Made by a program: the position numbers and the translations under genes. A model generated the notes under the pieces. The model had not been told where the DNA came from and made no database searches. It was given only the letters and a program-made list of their open reading frames with translations. Positions 47,725-57,480 of a DNA stretch of 64,000 nucleotides are shown here, piece after piece (position 1 is the stretch's first letter; every line of letters starts with the position of its first letter). This DNA comes from Deltaproteobacteria bacterium YD0425bin51 (GTDB lineage: Bacteria; Desulfobacterota; Desulfobacteria; Desulfobacterales; YD0425bin51): the NCBI GenBank assembly GCA_002753225.1, contig PDZS01000017.1, forward strand, positions 20,286-84,285, given 5' to 3'.

Positions 47725-50646
47725 ATGCGGAACACCATCAAAATATTGATTTTTATGATGGCCATTTATATCTCTCTACCTTCAACTGTTTCAGCAGTTG
47801 TATCGGAAAACTTATCTTCTACACTCACTGTAGAGGAGAGGGACTTTTTAGCAAAGATAGGAATGGTAAAGGTTCATAATGAAAGCGACTGGGCACCTTT
47901 TAATTTTAATGAAAACAAATCTCCAAAGGGTTTTTCAATTGATTATATGAAACTGCTGGCAGAGAAAGTAGGACTTCAAATCAAATTTATAAACGGTCCA
48001 TCTTGGGATGAATTTCTTGATATGACTAAAAAGGGTACGCTCGATATAATGCTTAATATTGCAAAGTCCCCTGAACGTCTAAAGTTCTTAGAGTTTACTC
48101 CTTCCTATGTATCGATGATTCAGATGTTGTACACCCGCATGGAAATCCCAACAGTTTCTTCTATAAAAGATCTTTACGGTAAGCGATTTGCTGTACCTAA
48201 AGGTTTCTTCCTTCAAGAAATTCTAAAAGCACATCCACAGATTGAAATAGTTGGGGTATCTGATACTTCTTCTGCTATCCGAGCAGTTTCAGTCGGCAAA
48301 GCAGATGCTCTGTTTGATCTTATGCCTGTAGTTGACTATATAACAAATCAACTCCAGATAACAAACCTTAAAGTCGGAGGAGATCTTGCTATTAAAGAGG
48401 GAAAACCTATTCCTCTGCATATAGCAGTCCGTAAGGATATAAAAATACTAGCTGGAATTCTTGAGAAAGGTATGACTAAAATCACTGATGAAGAGCTTAG
48501 AAAACTTAATGAAAAATGGTTAATTAATTTTGATAAAACAAATAAAGATTTTACTCATGCTAAAGATCCACAGGTTGTCTTGACTGAAGAGGAGCGTGCT
48601 TTTATATCTGGTAAACAGATACGCTTGGGAGTGGACAGTGCTAGACCACCTTTTGAGTATATTAATGAAAAAGGTGTTTATTCAGGAATAAGCGCAGAAT
48701 TCATTATTGCTGCTGCCAAAAAACTTGGCATTTCTATTGTTCCTCAGAAAGATATGAAATGGACTGAAGCAATGGAAAAGGTGAAGATAGGTCAAATAGA
48801 TGTTATTCCTAAAGTAACGCCTTCTGCGGAAAGAAAAAAACATATGATCTTTACTGTTCCCTACACAACCTTTCCATCTGTTATTGTATCTCGTAAGGAA
48901 CACCTTGCTGGAGGTATGGATGATCTAAGGGGGCTTAAGGTTGGGGTTATTAAAGGTCAGATAATTGAGGCTAACCTTAAACGAGATCGTCCAGAACTTT
49001 TACTTATAACTTCCCCTGATATCAAAACTGCATTAAGTGAACTATCAACTGGTAAATTCGACGTATTTATAGATAATCTTGGTACAGTTGCTTACGCCAT
49101 TGATACATTTGGGCTTGCTAATTTGAGGATAGCTGCTTCGACACCTTATAATCATGATTTAGCATTTGGTATAAGAAAAGACTGGCCATTGTTGGCTTCA
49201 GCCTTAGACAAAGCATTAGCCAGTATGACTGACCAGGAAAAGACTGAAATTAAAAACAGGTGGTTGTCAATTAAATATCAGAAAGGGATTGACTGGCGCA
49301 TTTTAGGTCCAATTGTAGGGGCATGTCTGAGCATCATAATATTCGTTTTGATCTGGAATCGTCGTTTAGGGCGAGCCATTATGGAACGCGAACATGCGGA
49401 GCGTAAAATTAAGGCTATGGGACAGTCTATGGCTGATGCTCTTGTTATGATTAATAGCCAAGGTAATGTCATGTTTTGGAATCAAGCTGCAGAGAAGCTA
49501 TTTGGATATACAGAAGCAGAAGCTCTTGGAATGGATTTTCACGAAATTTCAGTTCCCCCAGAAGTTAGAGATAAAGCCCATCAGGGAATCAGAGAATTTG
49601 CAGTATCTGGGAAAGGTCCTGTTTTGGGCTGCACGGGTCAATACACGGCTATCAACCGTTTGGGAGAAAAATTTCCAGTTGAAGTTACGCTCTCTTCATT
49701 TCAAGTTGATAACGAGTGGTTTGCAGTAGGGACAGTTCGAGACATTACAGATCGCAAAAAGGCTGAAGAAGCAATCAAAGAAAGCGAAAAAAGGTTTCGT
49801 GGATATTTTGAGTATAGCCAAATTGGAATGGCTGTTACACACCCACAAAAGGGGTGGCTCGAGGTCAACAAAAGGATGCAGGAAATGTTGGGCTATAATC
49901 TGGAAGAACTTCATCAAACAACATGGGCAGGTCTAACTCATCCAGACGATATTGAAGCAGATAGTAAAAATTTTGAACGTATGTTAGAAGGATACTGTGA
50001 TTACTATAGCATGGACAAACGTTTTATCCGCAAGGATGGTAAAATTTTATATACCAACCTTTCTATTTCCTGCTTACGCGATGAACAAAAATCTGTTAGC
50101 CTTGTGCTGGCATCACTACTTGACATAACTGATCGTATGCATGCTAAAAAAGAACTAGAAGAATCAAGGGCTAAACTTCAGTATATTTTAGATATGAGTC
50201 CTGTAGGAGTTGCATTTTTCACACAAGGAAAAATTCATTTTGCAAATCCTCGGTTTAAAGAAATGTTCGGTGTAGACATTGGAGATCCATACCCTAATCT
50301 TTATATAGATCCTAATGAGAGGGACCTATTGATGGAAAAAATTAAATCCGAAGGTAAAGTTGAAAATTATGATGTGCAAATGTACAATAAATTAAATGAG
50401 GTACGTGACATTTTGATCACCTATCTTCCAATCAAATATGACGGAGAAGATGGTATTTTAGGATGGATGATGGACATCACTGAACGCAAGCAATCCGAAA
50501 AACAGATGAAAGAGCAGATGGAAGAGTTGCAACGATTCAGCGTTCTGACTATCAACCGTGAAGAAAGGATGATTCAGCTCAAAGAAGAAATAAATCTTTT
50601 GATGGAACAATTGGGAAAAGGGAAAAAATATAAGATCGTAGAGTAG
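47725..50646 (+). CDS. Membrane sensor without kinase: SBP-SBP-TM-PAS-PAS-PAS
   Basis: 973 residues, AGGAGAC upstream. Signal peptide (1-24, MRNTIKILIFMMAIYISLPS), two tandem family-3 solute-binding domains (about 30-270 and 283-520), a TM at about 525-545 (WRILGPIVGACLSIIIFVLIW), and three PAS domains (about 560-930, each ending in DIT-type motifs). It ends with MIQLKEEINLLMEQLGKG then KYKIVE, the same tag as the sensor at 36420. There is no kinase domain, so it must act through a partner; the soluble REC-HK just upstream is the natural candidate. The last gene of the signalling run. Confidence 0.85.
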   Translation: MRNTIKILIFMMAIYISLPSTVSAVVSENLSSTLTVEERDFLAKIGMVKVHNESDWAPFNFNENKSPKGFSIDYMKLLAEKVGLQIKFINGPSWDEFLDMTKKGTLDIMLNIAKSPERLKFLEFTPSYVSMIQMLYTRMEIPTVSSIKDLYGKRFAVPKGFFLQEILKAHPQIEIVGVSDTSSAIRAVSVGKADALFDLMPVVDYITNQLQITNLKVGGDLAIKEGKPIPLHIAVRKDIKILAGILEKGMTKITDEELRKLNEKWLINFDKTNKDFTHAKDPQVVLTEEERAFISGKQIRLGVDSARPPFEYINEKGVYSGISAEFIIAAAKKLGISIVPQKDMKWTEAMEKVKIGQIDVIPKVTPSAERKKHMIFTVPYTTFPSVIVSRKEHLAGGMDDLRGLKVGVIKGQIIEANLKRDRPELLLITSPDIKTALSELSTGKFDVFIDNLGTVAYAIDTFGLANLRIAASTPYNHDLAFGIRKDWPLLASALDKALASMTDQEKTEIKNRWLSIKYQKGIDWRILGPIVGACLSIIIFVLIWNRRLGRAIMEREHAERKIKAMGQSMADALVMINSQGNVMFWNQAAEKLFGYTEAEALGMDFHEISVPPEVRDKAHQGIREFAVSGKGPVLGCTGQYTAINRLGEKFPVEVTLSSFQVDNEWFAVGTVRDITDRKKAEEAIKESEKRFRGYFEYSQIGMAVTHPQKGWLEVNKRMQEMLGYNLEELHQTTWAGLTHPDDIEADSKNFERMLEGYCDYYSMDKRFIRKDGKILYTNLSISCLRDEQKSVSLVLASLLDITDRMHAKKELEESRAKLQYILDMSPVGVAFFTQGKIHFANPRFKEMFGVDIGDPYPNLYIDPNERDLLMEKIKSEGKVENYDVQMYNKLNEVRDILITYLPIKYDGEDGILGWMMDITERKQSEKQMKEQMEELQRFSVLTINREERMIQLKEEINLLMEQLGKGKKYKIVE

Positions 50647-50648
50647 TC

Positions 50649-50678
50649 GGGTACTTACATACCCCACACAATTATTTT
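50649..50678 (+). terminator. Weak candidate terminator at the end of the signalling run
   Basis: A 5-bp stem, GGGTA (50649-50653) and TACCC (50660-50664), with a 6-nt loop, followed 7 nt later by a run of T within 50671-50682. The stem is short and the T tract is offset. It also contains the stop of the convergent ATPase gene at 50655. Weak evidence. Confidence 0.35.
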
Positions 50679-52232
50679 TTTATTTTCAAAAATTTTTTCT
50701 TTACGAAAAATTTTTTGACTCCAGCGTTTTTTTGTTCTATCAAAAATAACAAGATGTCCTTCTAAAGCTCCGCATTTATCCAAATATTCAGAGGTTTGCA
50801 TTAAGCCTTTTTCTATTGTTGATCTTAAACTTTTATGTAAAATTTTTAGTTCAATGACAATCTTTTGTTTCTCTTCGCCGTATTTCCAGACTACCATAAG
50901 ATCTGTTCGCATCATCCCAAGACCATATTCTCTATTGACAATTCCGTCTGAGTTCACAATTCTTTGCAAGTAAGCCTGAAGCAAAAGCTGAGGTCCAGCT
51001 TCTTTGTATTGAAATCTTTCTATCCATGATTCTGAATGCTCTCTAAAAAATTCCTGAAAAGAGGTCATTAGTTTATCCATATTCAAACTGCCATCTTTAT
51101 TTACATACCAAATGCTATCTTTTGAAATGGTAACTTGTGTTGGATAAATAAGCTCTCGCGGGATGATTTCTTTATAAATATCATTGGCTATCATCATTTT
51201 CCCGTTTACTTTAATTAAACCTAAATCACGGGCATAATAGATATCATCTACAGAAATATCTTTTGGATCTTCAATACCTGATAAAATAGCTGAAATAACA
51301 GAATGAACTCTTTCTTCACGCAGTTTATCTACCAATTGATCTAAATGTGTTTCTCTTCGCAGAATCAAATTTTCTTTTGCCTGAAAAATCATTTCAGTTG
51401 TTATTGGGTTTGAGCGGTCCCTCCCTTCCTCCATCTTAAAACATACTTCATAAGCAAGAGCGTTGATAAGCCATGGCTGTCCCTGAGTTAATTCCCAAGC
51501 CAGTTCAATGCTATTTTCTTCAAATATCTGCCCTGTTTCCTGAGTATGATAATTATAAAACTTAATTAATTCCTCTTTTGAAAAATTACCTACCCTTAAC
51601 GATTCAGCCTTTATATTAAATGCACTGCCGCCAGTAATGATTGTTTTTTCTTTTGAAGAATGTATTCTGTAATCACGGACATCTCTAACACCGCACAGAA
51701 TGATTGACAATGGAAACTCTTTGGGCCTTTTATGATATCCTGAACGAATCTGACGTAAAACTGAAATTAATGTATCTCCAATAAGAGAATCAATCTCATC
51801 AATAAAAATCACCAAAGACTTTTCATTATTTTTTGACCAGCTACAAAGCATTTCATTTAAAGCGCTGTCTTCTCCCCATAATTCTAAAATTTCTTTCATA
51901 TTTTGAAGTGGAAATTCATCATGTAAAGTATCTCTAGCACTGGATGCTATTTCTCCTAAAACAGATCTTATACCTCTATAAACATCTTCTCTGGCAGATT
52001 GACCTTTTTCAACGTTTATATATATTGCCTTGTATTTCCCTTCCGTGTTAAAATATTGCATTAAAGCTAGCAGTGTGGTTGTTTTGCCTGTCTGTCTTGG
52101 CGCATGAAGGACAAAATATTTTTCCTGTTCTATGAGAGTCATAATTTCTTTTAAGTTAATTCTTTCAAGAGGAGGCAGGCAATAATGATTTTTCCCATTT
52201 ACAGGTCCTGCTGTATTGAAAAATTTTAACAT
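50655..52232 (-). CDS. AAA-type ATPase with C-terminal PD-(D/E)XK-like domain
   Basis: 525 residues. N-terminal P-loop APRQTGKTT with Walker B LVIFIDEIDSL, typical of the ATPase families found with nuclease-like domains. The C-terminus has GMMRTDLMVVW and KIVIELKIL, the Asp and ELK elements of a PD-(D/E)XK nuclease-like fold. Such proteins are common, mobile and multi-copy in anaerobes, with unknown cellular role. It starts 7 bp inside the DegT gene's 3' end and is convergent with the signalling run, 8 bp away. Confidence 0.75.
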   Translation of the reverse strand: MLKFFNTAGPVNGKNHYCLPPLERINLKEIMTLIEQEKYFVLHAPRQTGKTTTLLALMQYFNTEGKYKAIYINVEKGQSAREDVYRGIRSVLGEIASSARDTLHDEFPLQNMKEILELWGEDSALNEMLCSWSKNNEKSLVIFIDEIDSLIGDTLISVLRQIRSGYHKRPKEFPLSIILCGVRDVRDYRIHSSKEKTIITGGSAFNIKAESLRVGNFSKEELIKFYNYHTQETGQIFEENSIELAWELTQGQPWLINALAYEVCFKMEEGRDRSNPITTEMIFQAKENLILRRETHLDQLVDKLREERVHSVISAILSGIEDPKDISVDDIYYARDLGLIKVNGKMMIANDIYKEIIPRELIYPTQVTISKDSIWYVNKDGSLNMDKLMTSFQEFFREHSESWIERFQYKEAGPQLLLQAYLQRIVNSDGIVNREYGLGMMRTDLMVVWKYGEEKQKIVIELKILHKSLRSTIEKGLMQTSEYLDKCGALEGHLVIFDRTKKRWSQKIFRKEKIFENKKIIVWGM

Positions 52233-53362
52233 AATTTTGATTCTTTTATTTTTTGAGCAACATAAGTTATCTCTTCTTCTGACAGCTCAGGATATATTGG
52301 TAAAGCAAGTGAATGAAGGGCTGCATATTCAGAAACAGGGAGATCCCCTTGTTTATAATTCAAATAGGAAAAACATTCTTGAAGATGTAGAGGAACCGGA
52401 TAGTAAATTTCTGTTCCAATACCATGTTTTGTCAAGAAATTTTTCAGTTCATCCCTTTCTTTAACTAAAATAACAAATTGGTTATATGTATGCCTGCTTT
52501 CTTTTTCAATTGGAAGCTTGATTTTATCTCCAAGTTCTTTTAAAAGCTCCCTATATTTGTCAGCATTGTTTTGGCGTTTTTTTGTCCATTCATCTAAGTA
52601 CTTAAGCTTTATATGAATAATAGCTGCCTGCAAAGCGTCTATTCTAAAATTACCTCCAATAACTTTATGATAATATTTGGGATTTGAGCCATGAACCCTT
52701 AAAATCTTTAATTTTTCGTACAATTCTTTTTTATTTGTGGTGATAAGACCAGCGTCACCAAAAGCTCCAAGATTTTTTGAAGGGAAAAAAGAAAAACATC
52801 CAAAATCACCTATTGAGCCAATTTTTTTCCCTTTATATTCAGATCCTATTGCCTGTGCTGCATCTTCAATAACAATCATGTTATACTTTCTGGAAATATC
52901 TATAATAGCATCCATATCAGCAGATTGACCATATAGATGGACTGGAATAATTGCTTTTACTTTTTTTCTTTCTTCAGAAGATAAAGAGTTTATAGCATTT
53001 TCTATACTTTCAGGAGATATATTAAATGTGTCTAAACAAATATCAACAAAAATCGGTTTTGCCGAAAGCCTTGCAATTGAGCCTGCTGTTGCAAAAAAAC
53101 TATAGGATGTAGTTATTACATAGTCGCCATGACTGACATCTGCTGCCATAAGAGAAAGCAAAAGAGCATCTGTTCCAGATGATACTCCTATCCCATATTG
53201 AGAATCGCAGTATGATGCAATATCTTTTTCAAAAGCTTCAACTTTTTGTCCTAATATAAATTGTTGGCTTTCATAAATTTCTTCTGTGACTTTTAAAACT
53301 TCTTCTTTTATAGTTTTGTATTGTTTTTTTAAATCAAGTAGTTGTACTGTATTAATTTCCAT
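52226..53362 (-). CDS. DegT/DnrJ/EryC1-family PLP aminotransferase
   Basis: 378 residues. PLP Lys196 in FFPSKNLGAFGD, with EDAAQAIGSEYKGKKIG typical of sugar aminotransferases of the DegT family. These make amino sugars for surface polysaccharides or antibiotics from a keto sugar using glutamate. No sugar-pathway gene is next to it. It overlaps dnaE by 11 bp and the ATPase by 7 bp. Confidence 0.9.
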   Translation of the reverse strand: MEINTVQLLDLKKQYKTIKEEVLKVTEEIYESQQFILGQKVEAFEKDIASYCDSQYGIGVSSGTDALLLSLMAADVSHGDYVITTSYSFFATAGSIARLSAKPIFVDICLDTFNISPESIENAINSLSSEERKKVKAIIPVHLYGQSADMDAIIDISRKYNMIVIEDAAQAIGSEYKGKKIGSIGDFGCFSFFPSKNLGAFGDAGLITTNKKELYEKLKILRVHGSNPKYYHKVIGGNFRIDALQAAIIHIKLKYLDEWTKKRQNNADKYRELLKELGDKIKLPIEKESRHTYNQFVILVKERDELKNFLTKHGIGTEIYYPVPLHLQECFSYLNYKQGDLPVSEYAALHSLALPIYPELSEEEITYVAQKIKESKLC

Positions 53363-56300
53363 TTCTAAATTCCTTATATTTATTTCTTTTTAAAGAATTT
53401 TGAGATTTTGTAGGTATTACGCATATGGTTTCTACAGCGTTATATCCTAAAACTTCATTAACTTCATGAATCATTGACTGGCTAGATTTCAATCTTAGTT
53501 TTTCTGGTAAAGAGACAATAATTTCGCTGTTATTGTTTCGCAAATTAATAAAAGTCTCGCATGTCCCTTTATATTGTTCTAAAATTTCTTTCATTTTTAC
53601 TAGCGTTTCTCTTTTAATTGTATTAATATCAAGATTAAAGCTAATTTTTGTAGTCCATATTTCATCTGCTTTATCAATTGGAATTATTGCATCTGCTAAT
53701 ATTTTTGCTGAATTTTCATCTATCTTTTGGAGCATTCCCTGAACAAGTACAGGCATATCTTCTACTAAAAGTTCTGAAACAGAATTGTAAACTGAAGAGA
53801 AAACAGTTACTTCAACAGAACCCTGCATATCTTCAATCATAACAAATGCCATTGTATCCCCTTTTTTAGTTTTGATGGTTTTGAGACTTTTTATCATGCC
53901 ACCAATTCTTACAATAATTCCATCTAGGGATTCTTTTATTGATATTGCATTTGTATTTGTGAATTTTTCTATTGTGCTTTTATATGTATCTAGGGGATGT
54001 CCTGTTATATAAAAACCAAGATATTCTTTTTCAAAAGCAAGCAGCTGTTTCTGTTCCCATTCCTCTAATTTAGGCATAGTTGGTTCATTTATTACTGTTT
54101 TCGAGCCTTTTAGATTAAATAAGTTAAGCTGAGGACTCACTTTTTCTTTTTGAATTCTTTGAGCGTAATCTAGGGCATGCTCCAGTACTGATATCATTTG
54201 GGATCTATTAGCTCCTGTTGAATCAAAAGCTCCGCAGCATATTAAACTTTCCATAACTTTTTTATTAACTCTTCTTACATCAACACGTGAACAAAAATCG
54301 AAAAGAGATATAAATTTTCCTTTTTTTCTGGCTTCCAAAATGGATTCAATCGCGCTTTCTCCAACATTTTTAACAGCAACAAGACCAAATCTAATTTTTT
54401 CATCTGAAACAGTAAATACTTTATCACTATCATTTATATCTGGTGGAAGAACAGGAATGCCGTGTCCCTTGCATTCATAAATAAATTTAACAACATCATC
54501 AGATGAATGCATAGAGGTTGTAAGAAGAGCTGCCATAAACTCAACCTGAAAATGAGCTTTTAAATAAGCTGTCTGATATGCAATAAGGGCATAAGCTGCG
54601 CTATGTGACTTGTTAAAACCATATCCTCCAAATTTTTCCATTAAATCAAATATATTTTCAGCTTTTTCAACCTGTACATTGTTAGCAATAGCTCCGTTTA
54701 TAAATTTTTCCCTTTGTTTTGCCATGATAGCAGTGATTTTCTTACCCATAGCTTTTCTTAAATCATCGGCATCTGACATGGAATAATTTGCTAGTACGCT
54801 TGCTATTTTCATTACCTGCTCTTGATATACAATGACCCCATAGGTTTCTTTTAAAATAGGTTCCAATTCTTGAACTATATATTCGACCTTTTGTCTGCCA
54901 TGTTTTCTTTCTACAAAATCATGTACCATGCCGCTGTCTAGTGGACCTGGTCTATATAGGGCTACTAAGGCAATTATATCATCAAAACATTGTGGTTTTA
55001 ATTTAATTAAAAGTTCTTTCATCCCAGAACTTTCAAGCTGGAATACACCAGTTGTATCTCCTGCTGCAAGGAGTTTATAAGTTTTGGGATCATTCATATC
55101 AATTCTTAACAGATCAAGAGGTTCTTTTCCTTGTTTTTCTATTAGGGAAAGAGTACCTGCAATTGCTGTTAAGTTTTTGAGTCCCAGAAAATCGAATTTA
55201 ACCAAGCCAATTTTTTCAACCCCTTTCATGTCAAATTGGGTCGTGACTTCACCGTTTTTTCCACAATACAGGGGTAGATATTCAAATAGAGGCTTATCAG
55301 AAATTACAACTCCTGCTGCATGGGTTGAAGCATGCCTTGGTAATCCTTCCAGTACTTTGCATATATTTAATAGTTCTGCAATTTCAGGTTTTTTTTCAGC
55401 AAGTTCTTTTAGCTTTGGCTCTTGATTTAGTGCTGCTTCTAAAGAAATATTTACAACGTCTGGAACCATTTTGGCAATTGCATCAACTTCAGATAGAGGT
55501 ATTTCCAAAGCTCTGCCAACATCTCTAATAACCATTCTAGTTTTTAATTTACCAAAGGTAATTATTTGAGCAACATAATCGCCTCCACCATATTTATTTA
55601 CTACATACTTAAAAACTTCTTCTCTCCCATTTATGCAAAAATCAACATCAATATCAGGCATACTTTTTCTTGCTGGATTTAAAAAACGTTCAAAAATTAA
55701 ACCGCTGGCAATTGGATCAAGGTCAGTAATAAATAGGGAGTATGCAACAAGGCTACCAGCAGCAGAACCTCTTCCTGGTCCAACAGGGATATTATTGTCT
55801 TTACTATATCCGATAAAATCAGAAACAATTAGAAAATAACTTGGAAATCCCATGTTATTAATTACGGCAATTTCTCTTTTCAGTCTTTCTTCATATATTT
55901 TTTCATCAAGGTTTGGATTTGCTTCTTTGAGATAAACTAACCGTTTTTTAAATCCTTCATAAACTTTTTTTTCAAAAAGAGATTCAACAGTTTCATTGGT
56001 TCCTGTTTCAAAACGTGGGAAATGATATGTTTTAAAATCAAATTCTATATGGCATCTATCTGCTATTCTTCTCGTGTTTTCTAAGGAATCAGGATAATCT
56101 TTAAAAGAATTGTACATTTTTTGGGGGGATTTGAAATAAAGCTGATCCGTTGCAAATTGAAGACGTTCTTTTTCATTTATAGTTTTTCCTGTTTGAATAC
56201 AAAGAAGTATGTCGTGAGCTTTTACATCATCTTTATCAAGGTAATGACAGTCGTTTGTTGCAACTATTGGGATAGAAAGCCTTTTACCCATATCTATGAG

Positions 56301-56873
56301 AGCTTGATTTACATTGTCCTGAACAGGAATCCCATTATTTTGAATTTCTAAAAAGAAATTCCTTTCACCGAATATTTCAAGAAAATTAAGTGCTGATTCA
56401 TCTGCTTTTTTTATGTTTCCTTCTATTATATGCTTTGGAAGTTCGCCATGAAGACATGCAGATAGGGCAATTAATCCCTTGCTATGATCTTTTAGAAGCT
56501 TTTTATCTATTCTAGGCTTATAGTAAAAACCTTTTAGCTGGGCAATTGAAACAAGTTTGCATAAGTTTTTATAACCTTCTTGATTTTCAGCTAAAATAAG
56601 GAGATGAGTAAGTCCTTTGTAATCCTGCTGAGTCTTATCTTCTATTGTTCTTGGAGCTATATAACATTCACATCCAATAATTGGTTTAATGTTTAGATTT
56701 TTAGCCTTTTCATAAAACTCAATAACCCCAAACATGGTACCATGATCTGTTATTGCAACAGTGTCCATTCCGTAAGCTGTAACTCTTTGGAGCAGAGAAT
56801 CAATTCTAATTGCTCCATCTAAAAGGCTGTATTCAGTATGAACATGCAGATGAACAAAATCAGATTTTTCCAT
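53352..56873 (-). CDS. dnaE: DNA polymerase III alpha subunit
   Basis: 1173 residues. PHP domain begins HLHVHTEYSLLDG; the polymerase motif PDIDVDFC with FDFLGLKNL holds the catalytic acids; tandem HhH region and an OB fold (VRIGGMIKSLKTIKTKKGDTM) follow near the C-terminus. It is the single-subunit replicative polymerase of the DnaE1 type; no PolC-like exonuclease is inserted. The gene stands upstream of DegT (11-bp overlap), an unusual partnering. The 5' side is a 364-bp intergenic space with the MITE-like element. Confidence 0.96.
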   Translation of the reverse strand: MEKSDFVHLHVHTEYSLLDGAIRIDSLLQRVTAYGMDTVAITDHGTMFGVIEFYEKAKNLNIKPIIGCECYIAPRTIEDKTQQDYKGLTHLLILAENQEGYKNLCKLVSIAQLKGFYYKPRIDKKLLKDHSKGLIALSACLHGELPKHIIEGNIKKADESALNFLEIFGERNFFLEIQNNGIPVQDNVNQALIDMGKRLSIPIVATNDCHYLDKDDVKAHDILLCIQTGKTINEKERLQFATDQLYFKSPQKMYNSFKDYPDSLENTRRIADRCHIEFDFKTYHFPRFETGTNETVESLFEKKVYEGFKKRLVYLKEANPNLDEKIYEERLKREIAVINNMGFPSYFLIVSDFIGYSKDNNIPVGPGRGSAAGSLVAYSLFITDLDPIASGLIFERFLNPARKSMPDIDVDFCINGREEVFKYVVNKYGGGDYVAQIITFGKLKTRMVIRDVGRALEIPLSEVDAIAKMVPDVVNISLEAALNQEPKLKELAEKKPEIAELLNICKVLEGLPRHASTHAAGVVISDKPLFEYLPLYCGKNGEVTTQFDMKGVEKIGLVKFDFLGLKNLTAIAGTLSLIEKQGKEPLDLLRIDMNDPKTYKLLAAGDTTGVFQLESSGMKELLIKLKPQCFDDIIALVALYRPGPLDSGMVHDFVERKHGRQKVEYIVQELEPILKETYGVIVYQEQVMKIASVLANYSMSDADDLRKAMGKKITAIMAKQREKFINGAIANNVQVEKAENIFDLMEKFGGYGFNKSHSAAYALIAYQTAYLKAHFQVEFMAALLTTSMHSSDDVVKFIYECKGHGIPVLPPDINDSDKVFTVSDEKIRFGLVAVKNVGESAIESILEARKKGKFISLFDFCSRVDVRRVNKKVMESLICCGAFDSTGANRSQMISVLEHALDYAQRIQKEKVSPQLNLFNLKGSKTVINEPTMPKLEEWEQKQLLAFEKEYLGFYITGHPLDTYKSTIEKFTNTNAISIKESLDGIIVRIGGMIKSLKTIKTKKGDTMAFVMIEDMQGSVEVTVFSSVYNSVSELLVEDMPVLVQGMLQKIDENSAKILADAIIPIDKADEIWTTKISFNLDINTIKRETLVKMKEILEQYKGTCETFINLRNNNSEIIVSLPEKLRLKSSQSMIHEVNEVLGYNAVETICVIPTKSQNSLKRNKYKEFRNGN

Positions 56874-56913
56874 GAATTAAATATCTCCTTTAACTATTGT
56901 CAATAAGAAATCT

Positions 56914-57203
56914 TTTGAGTGTAACCTTTTTTCATTTTTTTGTAATAGTGCAACAGCGAATAAAGGGTGCGCAAAATGATAACAGCCTCTCAAATACGAG
57001 TGTCATTCCCGCGAATGCGGGAATCCAGAAAATTAGGATACTTGTAGATTCCCGCGTTCGCGGGAATGACATTCATGCTTAATGATTTATTATCAGTCAG
57101 AGTTCCCTTTGCGGCTTAGGTAGATCACAGCAATTCTGGTTACCCGCTTTCTGGGGTATGATATTTTTTTTTAGTAAAAAAATAAAAAAAGGTTATACTC
57201 AAA
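56914..57203. mobile_element. MITE-like segment with 28-bp imperfect terminal inverted repeats
   Basis: The segment begins TTTGAGTGTAACCTTTTTTC (56914 on) and its right end, read in reverse complement, begins TTTGAGTATAACCTTTTTTT (57203 backwards); the two 28-bp arms match at 26 positions. The 290-bp segment holds no convincing gene but encloses a second inverted repeat (57001-57071). It fills most of the 364-bp gap upstream of dnaE. I see no clear target-site duplication. Mobility is inferred. Confidence 0.5.
57001..57071. repeat. Inverted repeat of the TTCCCGCG...CGCGGGAA type
   Basis: Arms 57001-57025 and 57047-57071 match at 24 of 25 positions, around a 21-bp spacer. Each arm holds an inner hairpin (ATTCCCGC and GCGGGAAT around 4 bases). 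The same family of repeat occurs in many proteobacteria and gives the spurious peptide VIPANAGIQ in reading frames, so a 61-codon open frame across it is rejected. High GC in AT-rich surroundings. Confidence 0.85.
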
Positions 57204-57237
57204 CTTTTTTTGCCATTCAGTAAGAATTTTATTGTCA

Positions 57238-57480
57238 TCAATTCCTCTGACTGGATTTTTCTTCCCAAATTTCATTGTAAATGCCTATTAGTTTATATTT
57301 GCCATATTCCATCTTGAGCTTATCTCTATGTTTAAAAAGAAGTTTTACAGTGTTTATATCCGTTCCATAAGCAGGAAAAAAATCAACAATTCTTTGTAAC
57401 TGCCAAAATATATCATCCGGCGGCTCTTTGTAATCCCAAAGCAGTTCCTTTGGGATTGTAATTTTTTCCTCTATATTCAT
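57238..57480 (-). CDS. Small hypothetical protein
   Basis: 80 residues, acidic/basic mix with several Trp and Tyr (DDIFWQLQRIVDFFPAYGTD, KLIGIYNEIWEEKSS). No family recognised. It starts 1 bp after the FmdB-like gene's stop on the same strand, supporting a real gene. Confidence 0.5.
   Translation of the reverse strand: MNIEEKITIPKELLWDYKEPPDDIFWQLQRIVDFFPAYGTDINTVKLLFKHRDKLKMEYGKYKLIGIYNEIWEEKSSQRN

Noticed and set aside
56897..57082. 61-codon plus-strand open frame
   Set aside because: It reads through the inverted repeat and gives the well-known spurious VIPANAGIQ peptide.
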